Source of the DNA: Bacillota bacterium
Lineage (GTDB): Bacteria > Bacillota > UBA4882 > UBA10575
Reading direction: 5' to 3'
NCBI GenBank assembly: GCA_012837715.1
Contig: DUQR01000041.1
Location: 62,001-126,000 of the forward strand
Length of the DNA stretch: 64,000 nt
Of this stretch, positions 18,282-27,725 are shown one piece after another (position 1 is the first letter of the stretch; each line of letters opens with the position of its first letter). The notes below the pieces were generated by a model, which had not been told where the DNA came from, did no database searches, and worked only from the letters and a program-made list of their open reading frames with translations. Position numbers and translations under genes: made by a program.

Positions 18282-19844
18282 TCACTGCCCTGTTCCAAGC
18301 ATCTGATCACTGATCCGGTAATAATCAAAATCAACATAGCCCCCAATCTTTTTGGTCGCATAATTGAACAGGGCAAAGCGGTAACCCATAAAATGGGGAA
18401 TGGTGTATGACATTTTCACCGGATGGCCGATGGTTTTCCACTGAAGGCCATCAAGACTGTAATAGAAATAAGCTTTATCTCTTTCTTCCCTAAAGTCACA
18501 TTCTATTTTTAAGTACACACGATCCTGGGCCAGTTGAACACGGTCCACTTCCACGGCGCTTTCGGCCGTCCCGTCAACCATCACGACCGCCTTGGCCGAT
18601 CCGGACCTTTTTACGCCCACCAAGCCATAGTGTTTCTGTAAAACCGCTAAACCGGCATAATCCCCATCCTGCATCTTGCCGACTTCAACGGCGACCACTG
18701 CAGAACATTCCGGACCAAAAGTCCGCTGCGTCAGGGTGTTTCTCGCCTCCAAAATACCGGTGCTAAGCTGGCCGGTTCTCAGCCGCAAATAACCAGGACG
18801 CTCCGTCAGCGACCAATTATCATGATCTGGATTATGATTCCACTGCCACACTAAAGCCAGATTGGAGCCGTTGTCATCATTTTCCTTCCCTTTTCCGGCC
18901 GTATGATAAGCGCCTATTCGCTCCGCCCTCGGTTCAAACTCATCAGAAGCGACTATTTTTAGTTTTGACTCCCTACAAAGACCTGTGTCCCGGGGAACTT
19001 TACCGTCAATCCCAAAAACCGGCCACCCCGCTTCCCAAGTAACCGGTACTAAATAAGGGATCCTCCCTACCGCGCCCCGATCCCCAAAGAGCAGAGCATA
19101 CCACTTACCATCTGGTGTATCGACCAGGCCGCCCTGGGCAATGCCGGCATCCTGCAGAACAACCCGGCCTTCATAAGGCCCGGTGATCTCGTCAGCGCGA
19201 TAGCATAACTGGGTCCGCATCCCCCCCTGCGGCCATGTGATTAAAAAGATGTAATACTTTCCGCCAAGCTTATGGATATGGGCTCCTTCCGCCGGCAGGG
19301 CAATATCCGGTCCGGCAATGGCGCTGGCCTCCGGGATGATCACCTGATTTAAGCCACCGGGTTTGACGGCTCTTGCCTCCTCCGTTAACTCAAGCAGCTT
19401 AATATCACCACTGCCGTAGACCAGATAGACCCGTCCGTCATCGTCAAACAATAAAGACATATCATGGATAAACTCGATTGTGGACTTCTCCCACGGCCCC
19501 TTTTCCAGATCAGGAGTTCGAAAGATAAAAGTTTGACCGGCGGTCCGGGAACTAAAAACCACATAATAAAGGCCATTATGATACCGTAAACTGCTTGCCC
19601 AGGAACCGAGCCCATACTCATTCCGACCGTTGATCAGTCGCTGCCGTTCATCTTCACCCAGCACATCATAGACATAATTGACAATTTCCCAATTGACCAA
19701 GTCCTTTGCTTTCATAATCGGAACACCGGGATTCATATGCATGGTGGTACTGGTCATATAATAAGTATCTCCGACCCGAATCACACTGGGATCCGGAACA
19801 TCCGCCCAAATAATTGGATTTTGCGCCTTCCTACAGGTTGTCAT
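18282..19844 (-). CDS. GH43 glycoside hydrolase with C-terminal beta-sandwich
   Basis: Five-bladed beta-propeller enzyme of family GH43, expected to act as beta-xylosidase or alpha-L-arabinofuranosidase. WADVPDPS near 13-20 holds the general-base aspartate. A second aspartate lies in the FIHDMSLLFDDDG region, and the EGAHIHKL segment gives the general-acid glutamate. After the propeller (to about 310) a beta-sandwich (about 320-515) resembles the GH43_C2/DUF1349 domain found in two-domain xylosidases. No signal peptide, so it probably works on imported oligosaccharides. The ATG has AGGAGG nearby. It lies 57 bp downstream of the GH127/146 gene in a run of five. Confidence 0.88.
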   Translation of the reverse strand: MTTCRKAQNPIIWADVPDPSVIRVGDTYYMTSTTMHMNPGVPIMKAKDLVNWEIVNYVYDVLGEDERQRLINGRNEYGLGSWASSLRYHNGLYYVVFSSRTAGQTFIFRTPDLEKGPWEKSTIEFIHDMSLLFDDDGRVYLVYGSGDIKLLELTEEARAVKPGGLNQVIIPEASAIAGPDIALPAEGAHIHKLGGKYYIFLITWPQGGMRTQLCYRADEITGPYEGRVVLQDAGIAQGGLVDTPDGKWYALLFGDRGAVGRIPYLVPVTWEAGWPVFGIDGKVPRDTGLCRESKLKIVASDEFEPRAERIGAYHTAGKGKENDDNGSNLALVWQWNHNPDHDNWSLTERPGYLRLRTGQLSTGILEARNTLTQRTFGPECSAVVAVEVGKMQDGDYAGLAVLQKHYGLVGVKRSGSAKAVVMVDGTAESAVEVDRVQLAQDRVYLKIECDFREERDKAYFYYSLDGLQWKTIGHPVKMSYTIPHFMGYRFALFNYATKKIGGYVDFDYYRISDQMLGTGQ

Positions 19845-19901
19845 CGCTTGCCTCCTTCACCATAACCGGGGCCCCTGTGCGCGAAGCTGACGGTTATAAT
19901 T

Positions 19902-21833
19902 TCAAGACCGTGACCCCGAAGTCAACAGACGGAAATATATACCGTAACGTTCTTTATATTCCCGATAATAAGGTTTAAACTTAAAGTTGTCATCCTCATC
20001 GGTCCCTCTTAAGGTAAACTCGAGTTTGCCTGGGGTTTTGACTAAATTGTTGTTGATATTATCCAACCAATGCTCAATAGGATCGTGCTGGAGCACAATG
20101 TAATCCTTAATCTTCACGCCATCCGGTGTTGTCGCCTTGACGGAAGCCCAATGGGGCTCAACCACCATTTGTTCGGTACCAAAGCAGGTGCACAACACTA
20201 CCGGTCCATAGCTGAAGGCAACCACGTTTTTGTTATCAGGCAGCCTGGATACCCACACTGCCAATGGCAGGTGAAGTTCTATTTCATCACTATCCTGCCA
20301 AGCTCTGCTTATCGCCAAGTATCCCTTGGTTTGCTCCGCTGAATATAGTATTCCATTGATTTTTACGGTCATCTCCTGATCCGCCGCCAGCCATTCCGGG
20401 ACCCGGAATTTAATCGTCAGCTTTTCCCTTGGCGCCGTATCAACCGTAAATCGCACCTTGTCTGTTTCCGGGAGCGTGGACTGCTGGGTCAAAAGCAATC
20501 CTTTCTCTTTCCAATAGAGCTTGGAACTTATATAAAGATTTACATATAAATCGGTATCAGTATGAAAATAAATACTGTCATTTAACTTTGTAAAATTCTC
20601 CATTCCTGTGCCGGTACAGCACCAGAATGATTCGGTTGGCGTGGCAAAGGCCTTAAAATAGCCGGTCCCCATCGGTTTAAAATAGGTCGTCATTCCCGTT
20701 TCCGGATTGAGGGAGGCCATAATCTCATTGAAAAAAGCTCTTTCGTAGAAATTGGTGTATTTTACATCAGCGGACAGCTTGAACAGCTCACGGGTGAGCA
20801 GTAACATATTATAAGCATTACAGGTTTCATTATTAAGATTATCCCTCGTCGCATCTAAAGCGCCCGGTTGGCGAAAATGTTCAGATTGGCTGTTTCCTCC
20901 GGTAACATAGGTATAATCCCTAATCACTATCTCCCAGAAGGCCCGGGCAGCCTGATAATAAAAGGCTGCCGCTTCCCCTAAAAGACGATAGTGATGCAAG
21001 GCCCCAATGAATTTGGGGATCTGGGTATTGGCATGTTTATTAACCAGGACATTCTTTCCCTCAGCAATCGCGGCAAATAGATCATCCTCGTCAAACTTAT
21101 GGGCTGCGGCCAGATGCTCTGGTTTTTTGGTATATTCATATAACTCATATAAAACATCATTCATCCCGCCGTATTCTACCTTGAGCACCCGCCGCTGCAG
21201 GTCCTGATCCCAGCGGGATGTGCGCGCATAGGCCCAGTCCCCGAGTTTTGCGGCCACCTCTAGGGCTTCCTGGTTACCTGTATACTTATGAACATTAACC
21301 AGTCCGGCCATGATTTTATGCATGGTATACCAGGGTACCCATTGCTGGCCAGTCCTTTTCCCTTCCACTACATCAAAATGGGTTTCCGGTGAGGCAAATA
21401 AATAGCCGGTTGAACTCCGATCCTGGCAGGCTTTTAATTGACCAACAGTATAGTTGATTCTTGCTGCCAAAAGTTCATTTATATCCTGTTTGCCCCTCCT
21501 CGTCTGGCGGTAAGCCTGGGCTAAAGCGGTTAAGTAATGACCCATGGTATGTCCTCTCAAGAGGCTCCAGCGATCCTCCCAGCCACCATAAAGATTGAGC
21601 TTTGCTTCAGTTTGGGGATCCTTTCCTTCAGCAACTGCCTTAAAACCAGCTAACAGCCGATCCGGATCGAGCGATAACAAATATTGGGTCACTTTGTCAA
21701 AGGCCTTAACAAAGTAAGCCGCTGTTCCCTGGAGAGAATCAAGATCAAATTCCCGAAGCATTCTTCCCACCTCCCGACGATAATCGTTTCTTCCCACTTG
21801 CTTGCGGAATAAGCAGATTTTATCTTCTAACAA
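19902..21833 (-). CDS. GH127/GH146-type beta-L-arabinofuranosidase
   Basis: Retaining beta-L-arabinofuranosidase (formerly DUF1680), an (alpha/alpha)6 barrel using a zinc-bound cysteine nucleophile. The zinc site is recognisable as Glu336 and Cys338 in NNETCNAYN and Cys405-Cys406 in FWCCTGTGMENF; the latter form is typical of the GH146 side of the clan. LDPDRLLAGF near 55-64 and GGWED near 83 are also family hallmarks. At 643 residues and without a signal peptide it should be cytoplasmic. The start is TTG with GAAGGGG about 11 bases upstream. It is the second gene of the set, 78 bp from the GH43 gene at 21912. Confidence 0.87.
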   Translation of the reverse strand: MLEDKICLFRKQVGRNDYRREVGRMLREFDLDSLQGTAAYFVKAFDKVTQYLLSLDPDRLLAGFKAVAEGKDPQTEAKLNLYGGWEDRWSLLRGHTMGHYLTALAQAYRQTRRGKQDINELLAARINYTVGQLKACQDRSSTGYLFASPETHFDVVEGKRTGQQWVPWYTMHKIMAGLVNVHKYTGNQEALEVAAKLGDWAYARTSRWDQDLQRRVLKVEYGGMNDVLYELYEYTKKPEHLAAAHKFDEDDLFAAIAEGKNVLVNKHANTQIPKFIGALHHYRLLGEAAAFYYQAARAFWEIVIRDYTYVTGGNSQSEHFRQPGALDATRDNLNNETCNAYNMLLLTRELFKLSADVKYTNFYERAFFNEIMASLNPETGMTTYFKPMGTGYFKAFATPTESFWCCTGTGMENFTKLNDSIYFHTDTDLYVNLYISSKLYWKEKGLLLTQQSTLPETDKVRFTVDTAPREKLTIKFRVPEWLAADQEMTVKINGILYSAEQTKGYLAISRAWQDSDEIELHLPLAVWVSRLPDNKNVVAFSYGPVVLCTCFGTEQMVVEPHWASVKATTPDGVKIKDYIVLQHDPIEHWLDNINNNLVKTPGKLEFTLRGTDEDDNFKFKPYYREYKERYGIYFRLLTSGSRS

Positions 21834-21911
21834 GGATTAATCTACCCCTTCGCCCATCAGCCCGTGGCCCTTTACCGTTCGCAGGCAAATGGCCACTGGC
21901 CTTCTTAAAGA

Positions 21912-23327
21912 TCATTCCAGAGTGAAAGAGGCCAGGCTGGCACTGCCATTTCCCCGATAGGTAAAATACAGAGCCTGTACCCCATCGGGCAGAGCTATCT
22001 CCGCTGCATATTCCTGCCATATATTGGAGAATTCCACTTTGATCCGGCCTAGGGGCTCACCATCCCAGGCTGTTTTGACCTGAAATTCGCCGGAACAATA
22101 TCCGCGGACCTTGATCTTAACCGTCTTGACCCCCCGGCAAGCAAAATATTTAAAACCGGCGGTCGCCGAATCCTTCATATTGGCAATATAACCGATCTCT
22201 TCATCGCCATCTTTACCATCCTGGGTGATCTTGGGAAACTGGTTATTCATCCAGGAACCGGTCCAATCGGTGTAGATGGATTCATCTTTACAGAACAAAT
22301 TACAGGCCAGATAGGCAGGATATTCACCCTTCCCCGGCAATGGCTCTTCAATAGAACCACAGGAAGTCATCTCCACTTGAGGAATCCTTCCGTCGGCGGT
22401 GAATTTAATCTTTTCCAGACAACCTTGTCTACTAAAGGCCGTGCCATTGGTATGGCGATGATAAAAAACATACCATTCCCCATTGATCTCCACTATACTA
22501 CCGTGATTATTCCCCCCGTAGTACATAGGCTTCTCGGCCGGCTTATATGAATCAATATGTAGATCACAATTACTGACAATCACCCCCTGATACTTAAACC
22601 CCCGCGTCGGCTCCGGACTGGTCGCATAACACAATTCATGCATAACAAGGGAGGAATAAATAAGATAATAGGTATCCCCTTTCTTACGGATCGAGGGGGC
22701 CTCAAAAAATTCATGGCCTTCATAGCCACTTCCCTGGCTATAAGGTTCACTGGGGGCGACAATCACCGGTTCTTCAAGCACGGTAAGCATATCCGGGCCT
22801 AAAACCGTCACCATGGCACCTTTCCTGGACCGGTCACCCTTCCCACAGAACCCCGTATACAGATAGGTCTTTTCCCCTTCGGTCAGTACTGCCGGATCAA
22901 ACTGGGGTTGGTCCCCCTCCCTTTCCCCTAAGCGGGTGCCGTCCGGATAATGGACATAACCGTAAAACTCATACTTCCCGGCCGGGGTAGCACAGACCGC
23001 CACGGAAACAACGGGGACCTTATCGAGAACATAATACAAATAATACCTCCCGTCAGGCCCAACGGTAACATCCGGCGCATAAAGGCACATCCGGCCATCG
23101 GGATTGAGAGGGTCATCCGTTTTTTTATAAATTACACCTTCATAGCGCCAGTCACCCAGATTATCGACGGGAGCGGACCAGCACACGTAATCATTCAAAC
23201 AAAAGACATATCCATTAAAGCGGTCATGGGAGCCGTACACATAGACCCGGTTATTAAAGACATAAGGCTCCCCGTCGGGAATATATTCCCAGGACGGAAG
23301 ATAAGGATTCACTCTTATTTTTTTCAC
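21912..23327 (-). CDS. GH43-family glycoside hydrolase with C-terminal carbohydrate-binding-like domain
   Basis: First gene of the arabinose-polysaccharide set. The beta-propeller (about 8-330) carries the motifs YIPDGEPYVF (base aspartate), CLYAPDVTVGPDG (pKa-modulating aspartate) and GHEFFEAPS (acid glutamate) of family GH43. The last 110-130 residues form a beta-rich domain resembling CBM6-like modules. The protein has 471 residues and no signal peptide. Start is GTG with AGGAG nine bases upstream. Substrate could be arabinan, arabinoxylan or arabinogalactan; the adjacent GH127/146 gene favours arabinofuranosyl-containing chains. It diverges from the chemoreceptor gene at 23630. Confidence 0.82.
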   Translation of the reverse strand: MKKIRVNPYLPSWEYIPDGEPYVFNNRVYVYGSHDRFNGYVFCLNDYVCWSAPVDNLGDWRYEGVIYKKTDDPLNPDGRMCLYAPDVTVGPDGRYYLYYVLDKVPVVSVAVCATPAGKYEFYGYVHYPDGTRLGEREGDQPQFDPAVLTEGEKTYLYTGFCGKGDRSRKGAMVTVLGPDMLTVLEEPVIVAPSEPYSQGSGYEGHEFFEAPSIRKKGDTYYLIYSSLVMHELCYATSPEPTRGFKYQGVIVSNCDLHIDSYKPAEKPMYYGGNNHGSIVEINGEWYVFYHRHTNGTAFSRQGCLEKIKFTADGRIPQVEMTSCGSIEEPLPGKGEYPAYLACNLFCKDESIYTDWTGSWMNNQFPKITQDGKDGDEEIGYIANMKDSATAGFKYFACRGVKTVKIKVRGYCSGEFQVKTAWDGEPLGRIKVEFSNIWQEYAAEIALPDGVQALYFTYRGNGSASLASFTLE

Positions 23328-23366
23328 CCGGAGCAGCTCCTTTCCCTGTGCGGTTTACTTCATAGG

Positions 23367-23437
23367 GCTTTTTGCGTTGTCCTTTGGGTTAATATATATT
23401 GTATTGGCATCTTTTTATTGGTTACAACGCCAAAAGC
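23367..23437 (+). repeat. Intergenic structured repeat, copy C (internally deleted)
   Basis: A 71-bp short member of the family. The ends are GCTTTTTGCGTTGT (23367-23380) and ACAACGCCAAAAGC (23424-23437), pairing with one mismatch. The right-hand inner segment (TTGTATTGGCATC) is kept, but the left inner arm and centre found in copies B and D are missing. It lies in the divergent region between the GH43 and chemoreceptor genes. Confidence 0.75.
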
Positions 23438-23542
23438 TTTATTACAATAACTATTTAATATCAATAGTGGGAATCCTCTATCAATATAAAAAAGGGTTTT
23501 ATCCCCTCCATTTTCTGTTATTTTTCTCCAGTTATTACTCTC

Positions 23543-23569
23543 TAAACAATTACTAGTTATTGCCGATTA
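23543..23569 (+). promoter_or_regulatory. Sigma-28 (SigD/FliA) type promoter of the chemoreceptor gene
   Basis: TAAA (23543-23546), 15 bases, then GCCGATTA (23562-23569) reproduces the TAAA-N15-GCCGATAA motility promoter, with one mismatch in the -10. It ends 60 bp before the chemoreceptor ATG, exactly where a flagellar-class promoter is expected. This implies that the cell is motile. Confidence 0.75.
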
Positions 23570-23629
23570 TATAAATAACTCTTTTGTCGTATTTATGGAA
23601 TCAATGTCGAAGGAAGGCAGGAAATCAGA

Positions 23630-25162
23630 ATGAAACTTAAAGTAAAATTCTCGCTAGGAATCACCGGGCTTTTTTGCATTATCGGATTAACCATCTACCT
23701 TGTCGTCAATTATCAAGTCAATAAACTAGTCAATTTAAATCTATCCCAACAGCTTTCCTCCGTTCTTAATTTAGGCTACCAATTCATCGATGAGCTGTAT
23801 CCCGGGTCTTGGCGCCTAGAGCGTAACGGTTTATATAAGGGTAATGAATTAATCAGTGGTAACACCAAAGCCGTGGACATCATCCAAAAGCAAACCGGAG
23901 CCTTGGCAACGATCTTTATGGGTGACACCCGAGTCTCCACCAATGTGACCCAAGAGAATGGAACCAGAGCGGTCGGCACAAAAGCGGCGCCGGAAGTAAT
24001 CGAGATGGTTCTAAGCAGAGGAGGCGATTATATCGGTGATGCAAATGTGGTTGGTAAGCCGTTTATTACCAGGTATACACCGATCCGGGATGAAACCGGA
24101 AAAATAATCGGCATGTGGTTTGTTGGCGTGGAAAAAGAACAAGCCAACAGAGTAGTGGGGGACTTAAACAGATCTTTAGGTTTAATTGTTTTGATCAGTA
24201 TCATACTAGGAATTTGTGCCGCGCTAGTATTAACCAGTTTGATCCTTAAACCAGTTCCACCTCTGTTATCCTCATTTAACCAAGCTTCCCAGGGCGATCT
24301 CTCCGTCGAGCTTCCAATGCGGTCCAAAGATGAAATTGGCCATCTTACGCTCGGCTTTAATCAAATGTTGGCCAAACAGAGGGAATCAATCCTCTTGGTC
24401 CAAAGCGCGGCGGAAGAGATTAGTAATAGTTCGCTACAGATCGCCACCGGTAATGAAGATCTTTCCCAACGCACACAGGAAGAGGCCGCAACGTTAGAAG
24501 AATTGTCGGCGACCATGGAGGAAGTCAGTGCCTCTATCCAACAGGTGGCGGCCAATGCTGAAGAGGCCAATCATTTTTCAGAGACAACATTGAAGATAGT
24601 GAACGAAGGTGAGGAAGCGGTTGCAAACACGATCACAGCCATGGAACAAATTTTGGTGAGCAGTAACCAGATTGCCGAAATTATCCAAGTTGTAAATAAT
24701 ATTTCCTTCCAAACCAATCTGCTCGCGCTTAATGCCGCCGTCGAAGCAGCCCGCGCCGGGGAGCAAGGACGGGGCTTTGCTGTAGTGGCGGCGGAAGTGA
24801 GAAACCTGGCGCGGCAGGCTGGTGAAGCAGCCAAGGAAATTGAGGCCTTAATCACCGAGAGTGTGGATAAGGTTGACCACGGCAACAAAATGGTGCTAAA
24901 ATCCAGCCAAATCCTCAACCAGATCGTCGATAATACCAAACAAACTTTTACGGCAATTAACGCGGTAGCTGATGCCATGAACGAGCAGACGAGCGCTACC
25001 CAACAAATACAAGCCTCCATCGATCAACTGAACCAGGTTACTCAGGAAAATGCGGCCATGGTTCAAGAACTGTCCTCTTCCGCTCAATTTTTAAATAACG
25101 AAGCAAAGCGTCTTAGCGACATGGTTAAACAGTTCAAAGTAAGCGCTCACGCCAGCGATTGA
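23630..25162 (+). CDS. Methyl-accepting chemotaxis protein with Cache sensor
   Basis: Transmembrane chemoreceptor of 510 residues. Transmembrane helices at about 8-27 and 183-205 bracket an extracellular single-Cache-type sensor (about 30-180; [21 protein letters not shown] is a typical segment, residues 132-152). A HAMP linker (206-258) and a long coiled-coil signalling domain follow, with the universally conserved hairpin tip around [20 protein letters not shown]. Methylatable Gln/Glu pairs flank the tip. There is no C-terminal CheR-tether pentapeptide. Start ATG after GGAAGG. The ligand is unknown; small organic acids or sugars are common for such sensors. It diverges from the arabinose-polysaccharide genes, which might hint at a plant-derived ligand. 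Confidence 0.93.
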   Translation: MKLKVKFSLGITGLFCIIGLTIYLVVNYQVNKLVNLNLSQQLSSVLNLGYQFIDELYPGSWRLERNGLYKGNELISGNTKAVDIIQKQTGALATIFMGDTRVSTNVTQENGTRAVGTKAAPEVIEMVLSRGGDYIGDANVVGKPFITRYTPIRDETGKIIGMWFVGVEKEQANRVVGDLNRSLGLIVLISIILGICAALVLTSLILKPVPPLLSSFNQASQGDLSVELPMRSKDEIGHLTLGFNQMLAKQRESILLVQSAAEEISNSSLQIATGNEDLSQRTQEEAATLEELSATMEEVSASIQQVAANAEEANHFSETTLKIVNEGEEAVANTITAMEQILVSSNQIAEIIQVVNNISFQTNLLALNAAVEAARAGEQGRGFAVVAAEVRNLARQAGEAAKEIEALITESVDKVDHGNKMVLKSSQILNQIVDNTKQTFTAINAVADAMNEQTSATQQIQASIDQLNQVTQENAAMVQELSSSAQFLNNEAKRLSDMVKQFKVSAHASD

Positions 25163-25204
25163 TGCCACGAGCGCATTAAATCAAAAGATAAAAATACTTT
25201 CTCA

Positions 25205-26020
25205 CTATTCCAGCCATGATGTGACCATCCCCAGGTTGGTAGCGATCAGATTTGGAACATAGGGGGAGTCTTTAAGATCTTCATATTTTGTTTCCCCGCT
25301 CAGCACCAAGATGGAGGTTATTCCCGCCTGTTGGCCCATGGCAATATCGGTATAAAGGCGGTCACCAATTATGGCAACGCTTTTTCTGTCCAAGTTATAC
25401 TTTTGGCATAAAGCCTCCACCATCTCTGGATAAGGTTTACCAATAATCTTTGGTTCCACATTAGTGGCAGCGGTGACAGCAGCAATCATGGCGCCACAAT
25501 CGGGAATCGGTCCTTGTGGCGTCGGACAGTTCAGATCCGGGTGGGTCGCAATAAATGGCACTCCCTGCCTTATAAGTGTACAGGCAACCCGTAACTTTTC
25601 GTAGGTCAAAGTCTGGTCAAAGCTAAAGACCACAGCTGATGGATGGTTGGTCGTCAACTTAAAACCATCCGCCGCGAATTCTTCTTCTAAGTCGGGAGTT
25701 CCGACCAGATAAACCTGTTTTTCCGGGTAATTCTGCTTTAAGTAATAGCGAGTGGCTTCTCCAGAAGTAAAAACCTGTTCCGCTTGTAAAGATATACCCA
25801 TCCCTCTTAATTTTTCAGCCCAATACAGACCCCTTCGTGAAGTATTGTTTGTAACAAAGATAAAATCCTTCCCCAGTTCCCTGAGGCGCTGAAAAAAACC
25901 AGGCGCCCATGGGAAGAGAGAATCTCCCAGGTAAACTGTGCCATCCAAATCCAGTAAAAAAGTTTTTATTTTATGGAGACTTTCGCGGAACGTTTGTTTG
26001 TTTAATTTTTCAACCATCAT
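25205..26020 (-). CDS. HAD-IIA phosphatase (NagD/PGP-like)
   Basis: Haloacid-dehalogenase phosphatase of subclass IIA, like NagD, AraL and phosphoglycolate/glycerol-phosphate phosphatases. DLDGT near residue 24 gives the nucleophile and acid aspartates; FVTNNTSR (about 57-64) is motif II; IIGDRLYTDI carries motif IV. The cap domain sits between. Three consecutive possible starts exist (TTG 26023, ATG 26020, ATG 26017). I prefer 26020, where the ATG overlaps the TGA of the preceding gene as TGATG, giving translational coupling with the glycerol-1-phosphate dehydrogenase. Together they could turn dihydroxyacetone phosphate into glycerol through sn-glycerol 1-phosphate, but other sugar phosphates are equally possible. 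Confidence 0.87.
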   Translation of the reverse strand: MMVEKLNKQTFRESLHKIKTFLLDLDGTVYLGDSLFPWAPGFFQRLRELGKDFIFVTNNTSRRGLYWAEKLRGMGISLQAEQVFTSGEATRYYLKQNYPEKQVYLVGTPDLEEEFAADGFKLTTNHPSAVVFSFDQTLTYEKLRVACTLIRQGVPFIATHPDLNCPTPQGPIPDCGAMIAAVTAATNVEPKIIGKPYPEMVEALCQKYNLDRKSVAIIGDRLYTDIAMGQQAGITSILVLSGETKYEDLKDSPYVPNLIATNLGMVTSWLE

Positions 26021-27414
26021 CAATTGTCACTCCCGGTGTTTTTTAAAAAACAGCTTGTTATCTCCGCAGCCATTTCTTCAAGTAAACCTAGATCCCACAA
26101 TAAACGCAAAATAGTGTATCGCGACCTGATTTCTTTTGCATAAATAATCCCATTGTAAACCAGTTCGCGATCAACCTGAATGTCCAAGGGATTGGTAGGG
26201 GCTCCAACCGTTTTTAAAAGGGTTTCAATTTGTTCCCCGTTAGGAGCAGCAGTTAGCAGTTCCCTAATCCGGTCCCATTTTTCTTCGATCTTCTTCAGTC
26301 GATTGGCATGTTTAACCACGGAAAAACTGTCATTCTCTTCCTTCTGCCTGAGTATATCAGGTGCGGATCTCTTATATAATTTTATGATTTCTTCCTTCCA
26401 CTTCTCTTCGTCAAATTTTAGAATCTTTTCTTTCACCGCTGCAAAATCAATTTTTCTCCCGTATAAAATTGAACCCAGCCGGTGAGTGATGATCGCACCA
26501 ATTCCAACCTTTATTCCATGGAAAACCGCCTTTTTCCCACTTTCCATAGCGCTCATTTCCCAAAAGTGTGAAATGTGATGTTCAGCACCGGAGGCAGGCC
26601 GGGAATTCCTGACAAAGCTCATGGCAATTCCACTAATCACCAATCCCTCCATCAGATTTTTAACCGCTGTGTCTTCTCGGTTATTCAAATCATTAATCCG
26701 CTCCGTACACTTTTGGACCGATCTTCGCACTAATTCTGCCACAAACTCGCAATAGTACTCATCTGTGATCAAATGAGCAAGTTTCCAATCACGTAAAGAA
26801 GAAAATTTACCAATCATATCTCCTAACCCGGCTTGCATCATTTCCACCGGCGCCTGTTTTAAAACATCAAGATCACCGATAATTACCTGTGGCGTCCTCA
26901 CCGTCACTGTTGTTTTCAACCAGTTTAAAGTTAATGATGAGGTATCGGAAGCATATCCATCCATGGAAGGCGCCGTCGCAACAATGAACGAAGGTAAATT
27001 TAATCTTGACCCCACATATTTTACTAAATCATTAATCACTCCGGAGCCGACACCAAGTAAAACTTGGGTATCCGGTTCTACCTGAACAAATAATTCCCCG
27101 ATTGCTCTTTCGTCCGGAACCAAATCTCCATCCCTCTTATAGACCATTACCTTCCACTTTAAGTCGGAACTCGCTAATAACCGCTCTACCTTTTGCCCCG
27201 CAACTCGATAACAATTATGATCGGTCACTAAAAGCACTTTCTTGTAGCCATAAGTTGACAGCAATTCGGGAACTCGATTCAAAGCCCCGTTCTCAATAAT
27301 GATCTGTTCGATCGCAGAACTATGTTTTTTACCGCAGGCACAGGTAAACTCTTTTCCTAATAAATCGGTAATCTGGTATTTCTGTTGACTCAAATCAATC
27401 CCCATCAATTCCAT
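26020..27414 (-). CDS. araM: sn-glycerol-1-phosphate dehydrogenase (AraM/EgsA family)
   Basis: NAD(P)-dependent enzyme interconverting dihydroxyacetone phosphate and sn-glycerol 1-phosphate, related to archaeal EgsA and Bacillus AraM. GVGSGVINDLVKY (about 136-148) is the dinucleotide-binding region. The APSMDGYASDTSS segment and a later EHHISHFWEM segment provide substrate- and metal-binding residues. At 464 residues it has the extended C-terminal region common in bacterial members. The N-terminus contains an ACGKKHSS segment typical of AraM. It is first in a two-gene unit with the HAD phosphatase, behind an extended -10 promoter and an array of candidate operators, divergent from a DeoR-type regulator. 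Confidence 0.88.
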   Translation of the reverse strand: MELMGIDLSQQKYQITDLLGKEFTCACGKKHSSAIEQIIIENGALNRVPELLSTYGYKKVLLVTDHNCYRVAGQKVERLLASSDLKWKVMVYKRDGDLVPDERAIGELFVQVEPDTQVLLGVGSGVINDLVKYVGSRLNLPSFIVATAPSMDGYASDTSSLTLNWLKTTVTVRTPQVIIGDLDVLKQAPVEMMQAGLGDMIGKFSSLRDWKLAHLITDEYYCEFVAELVRRSVQKCTERINDLNNREDTAVKNLMEGLVISGIAMSFVRNSRPASGAEHHISHFWEMSAMESGKKAVFHGIKVGIGAIITHRLGSILYGRKIDFAAVKEKILKFDEEKWKEEIIKLYKRSAPDILRQKEENDSFSVVKHANRLKKIEEKWDRIRELLTAAPNGEQIETLLKTVGAPTNPLDIQVDRELVYNGIIYAKEIRSRYTILRLLWDLGLLEEMAAEITSCFLKNTGSDN

Positions 27415-27446
27415 CTCCTTTTTTCAGCATCTAATCCTCCCAGCTA

Positions 27447-27452
27447 ATTATA
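27447..27452 (-). promoter_or_regulatory. Extended -10 promoter of the araM-phosphatase unit
   Basis: The minus strand reads TGCTATAAT, a TGN extended -10, about 32 bases before the araM start. No good -35 is present at 17 bases; TTGTTG is found at 18. The operator-like repeats begin about 45 bp upstream of it. Confidence 0.55.
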
Positions 27453-27497
27453 GCATGGGCATTTTTTTGGCAACAAGACAAGGCGCTTCTATTAAAT

Positions 27498-27620
27498 AAT
27501 GAGCAACTATCGGCCAAATAATGCGCAATTATAAGCAGCAATGAGCACAGAAGGACTATCCTGATTCTCAGTCTTTCCCAATCCTTTACAGTTTGCTCTT
27601 TGTTTCTCCCTTTATGCTCT
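27498..27620. promoter_or_regulatory. Candidate operator array for the DeoR-type regulator
   Basis: Three direct copies of AATGMGCA start at 27498, 27520 and 27540 (AATGAGCA, AATGCGCA, AATGAGCA). Two copies of the opposite orientation, TGCTCT, start at 27594 and 27615. Spacing within each group is 20-22 bp, two turns of the helix, so all sites lie on one face of the DNA. They fill the divergent region between araM and the regulator gene. Binding by that regulator is inferred. Confidence 0.6.
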
Positions 27621-27627
27621 ATTATCC

Positions 27628-27656
27628 TTGAAAATAAAAAGTTGTTATGATATCCT
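27628..27656 (+). promoter_or_regulatory. Promoter of the DeoR-type regulator gene
   Basis: TTGAAA (27628-27633) and TATCCT (27651-27656) are 17 bases apart, 70 bp before the ATG. One inverted operator-like copy ends just before the -35, which would allow autoregulation. Confidence 0.6.
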
Positions 27657-27725
27657 TTTGAATAAGTATCTATTTTCACAATTAAACCAAATCGAGCATG
27701 AATAGGAAGAAGAAGGCGATTACTA

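Noticed and set aside
27431-27679. 82-codon minus-strand open frame in the araM/DeoR intergenic region
   Set aside because: It covers both promoters and the operator-like repeats, has no ribosome site and no family-like composition; treated as chance.
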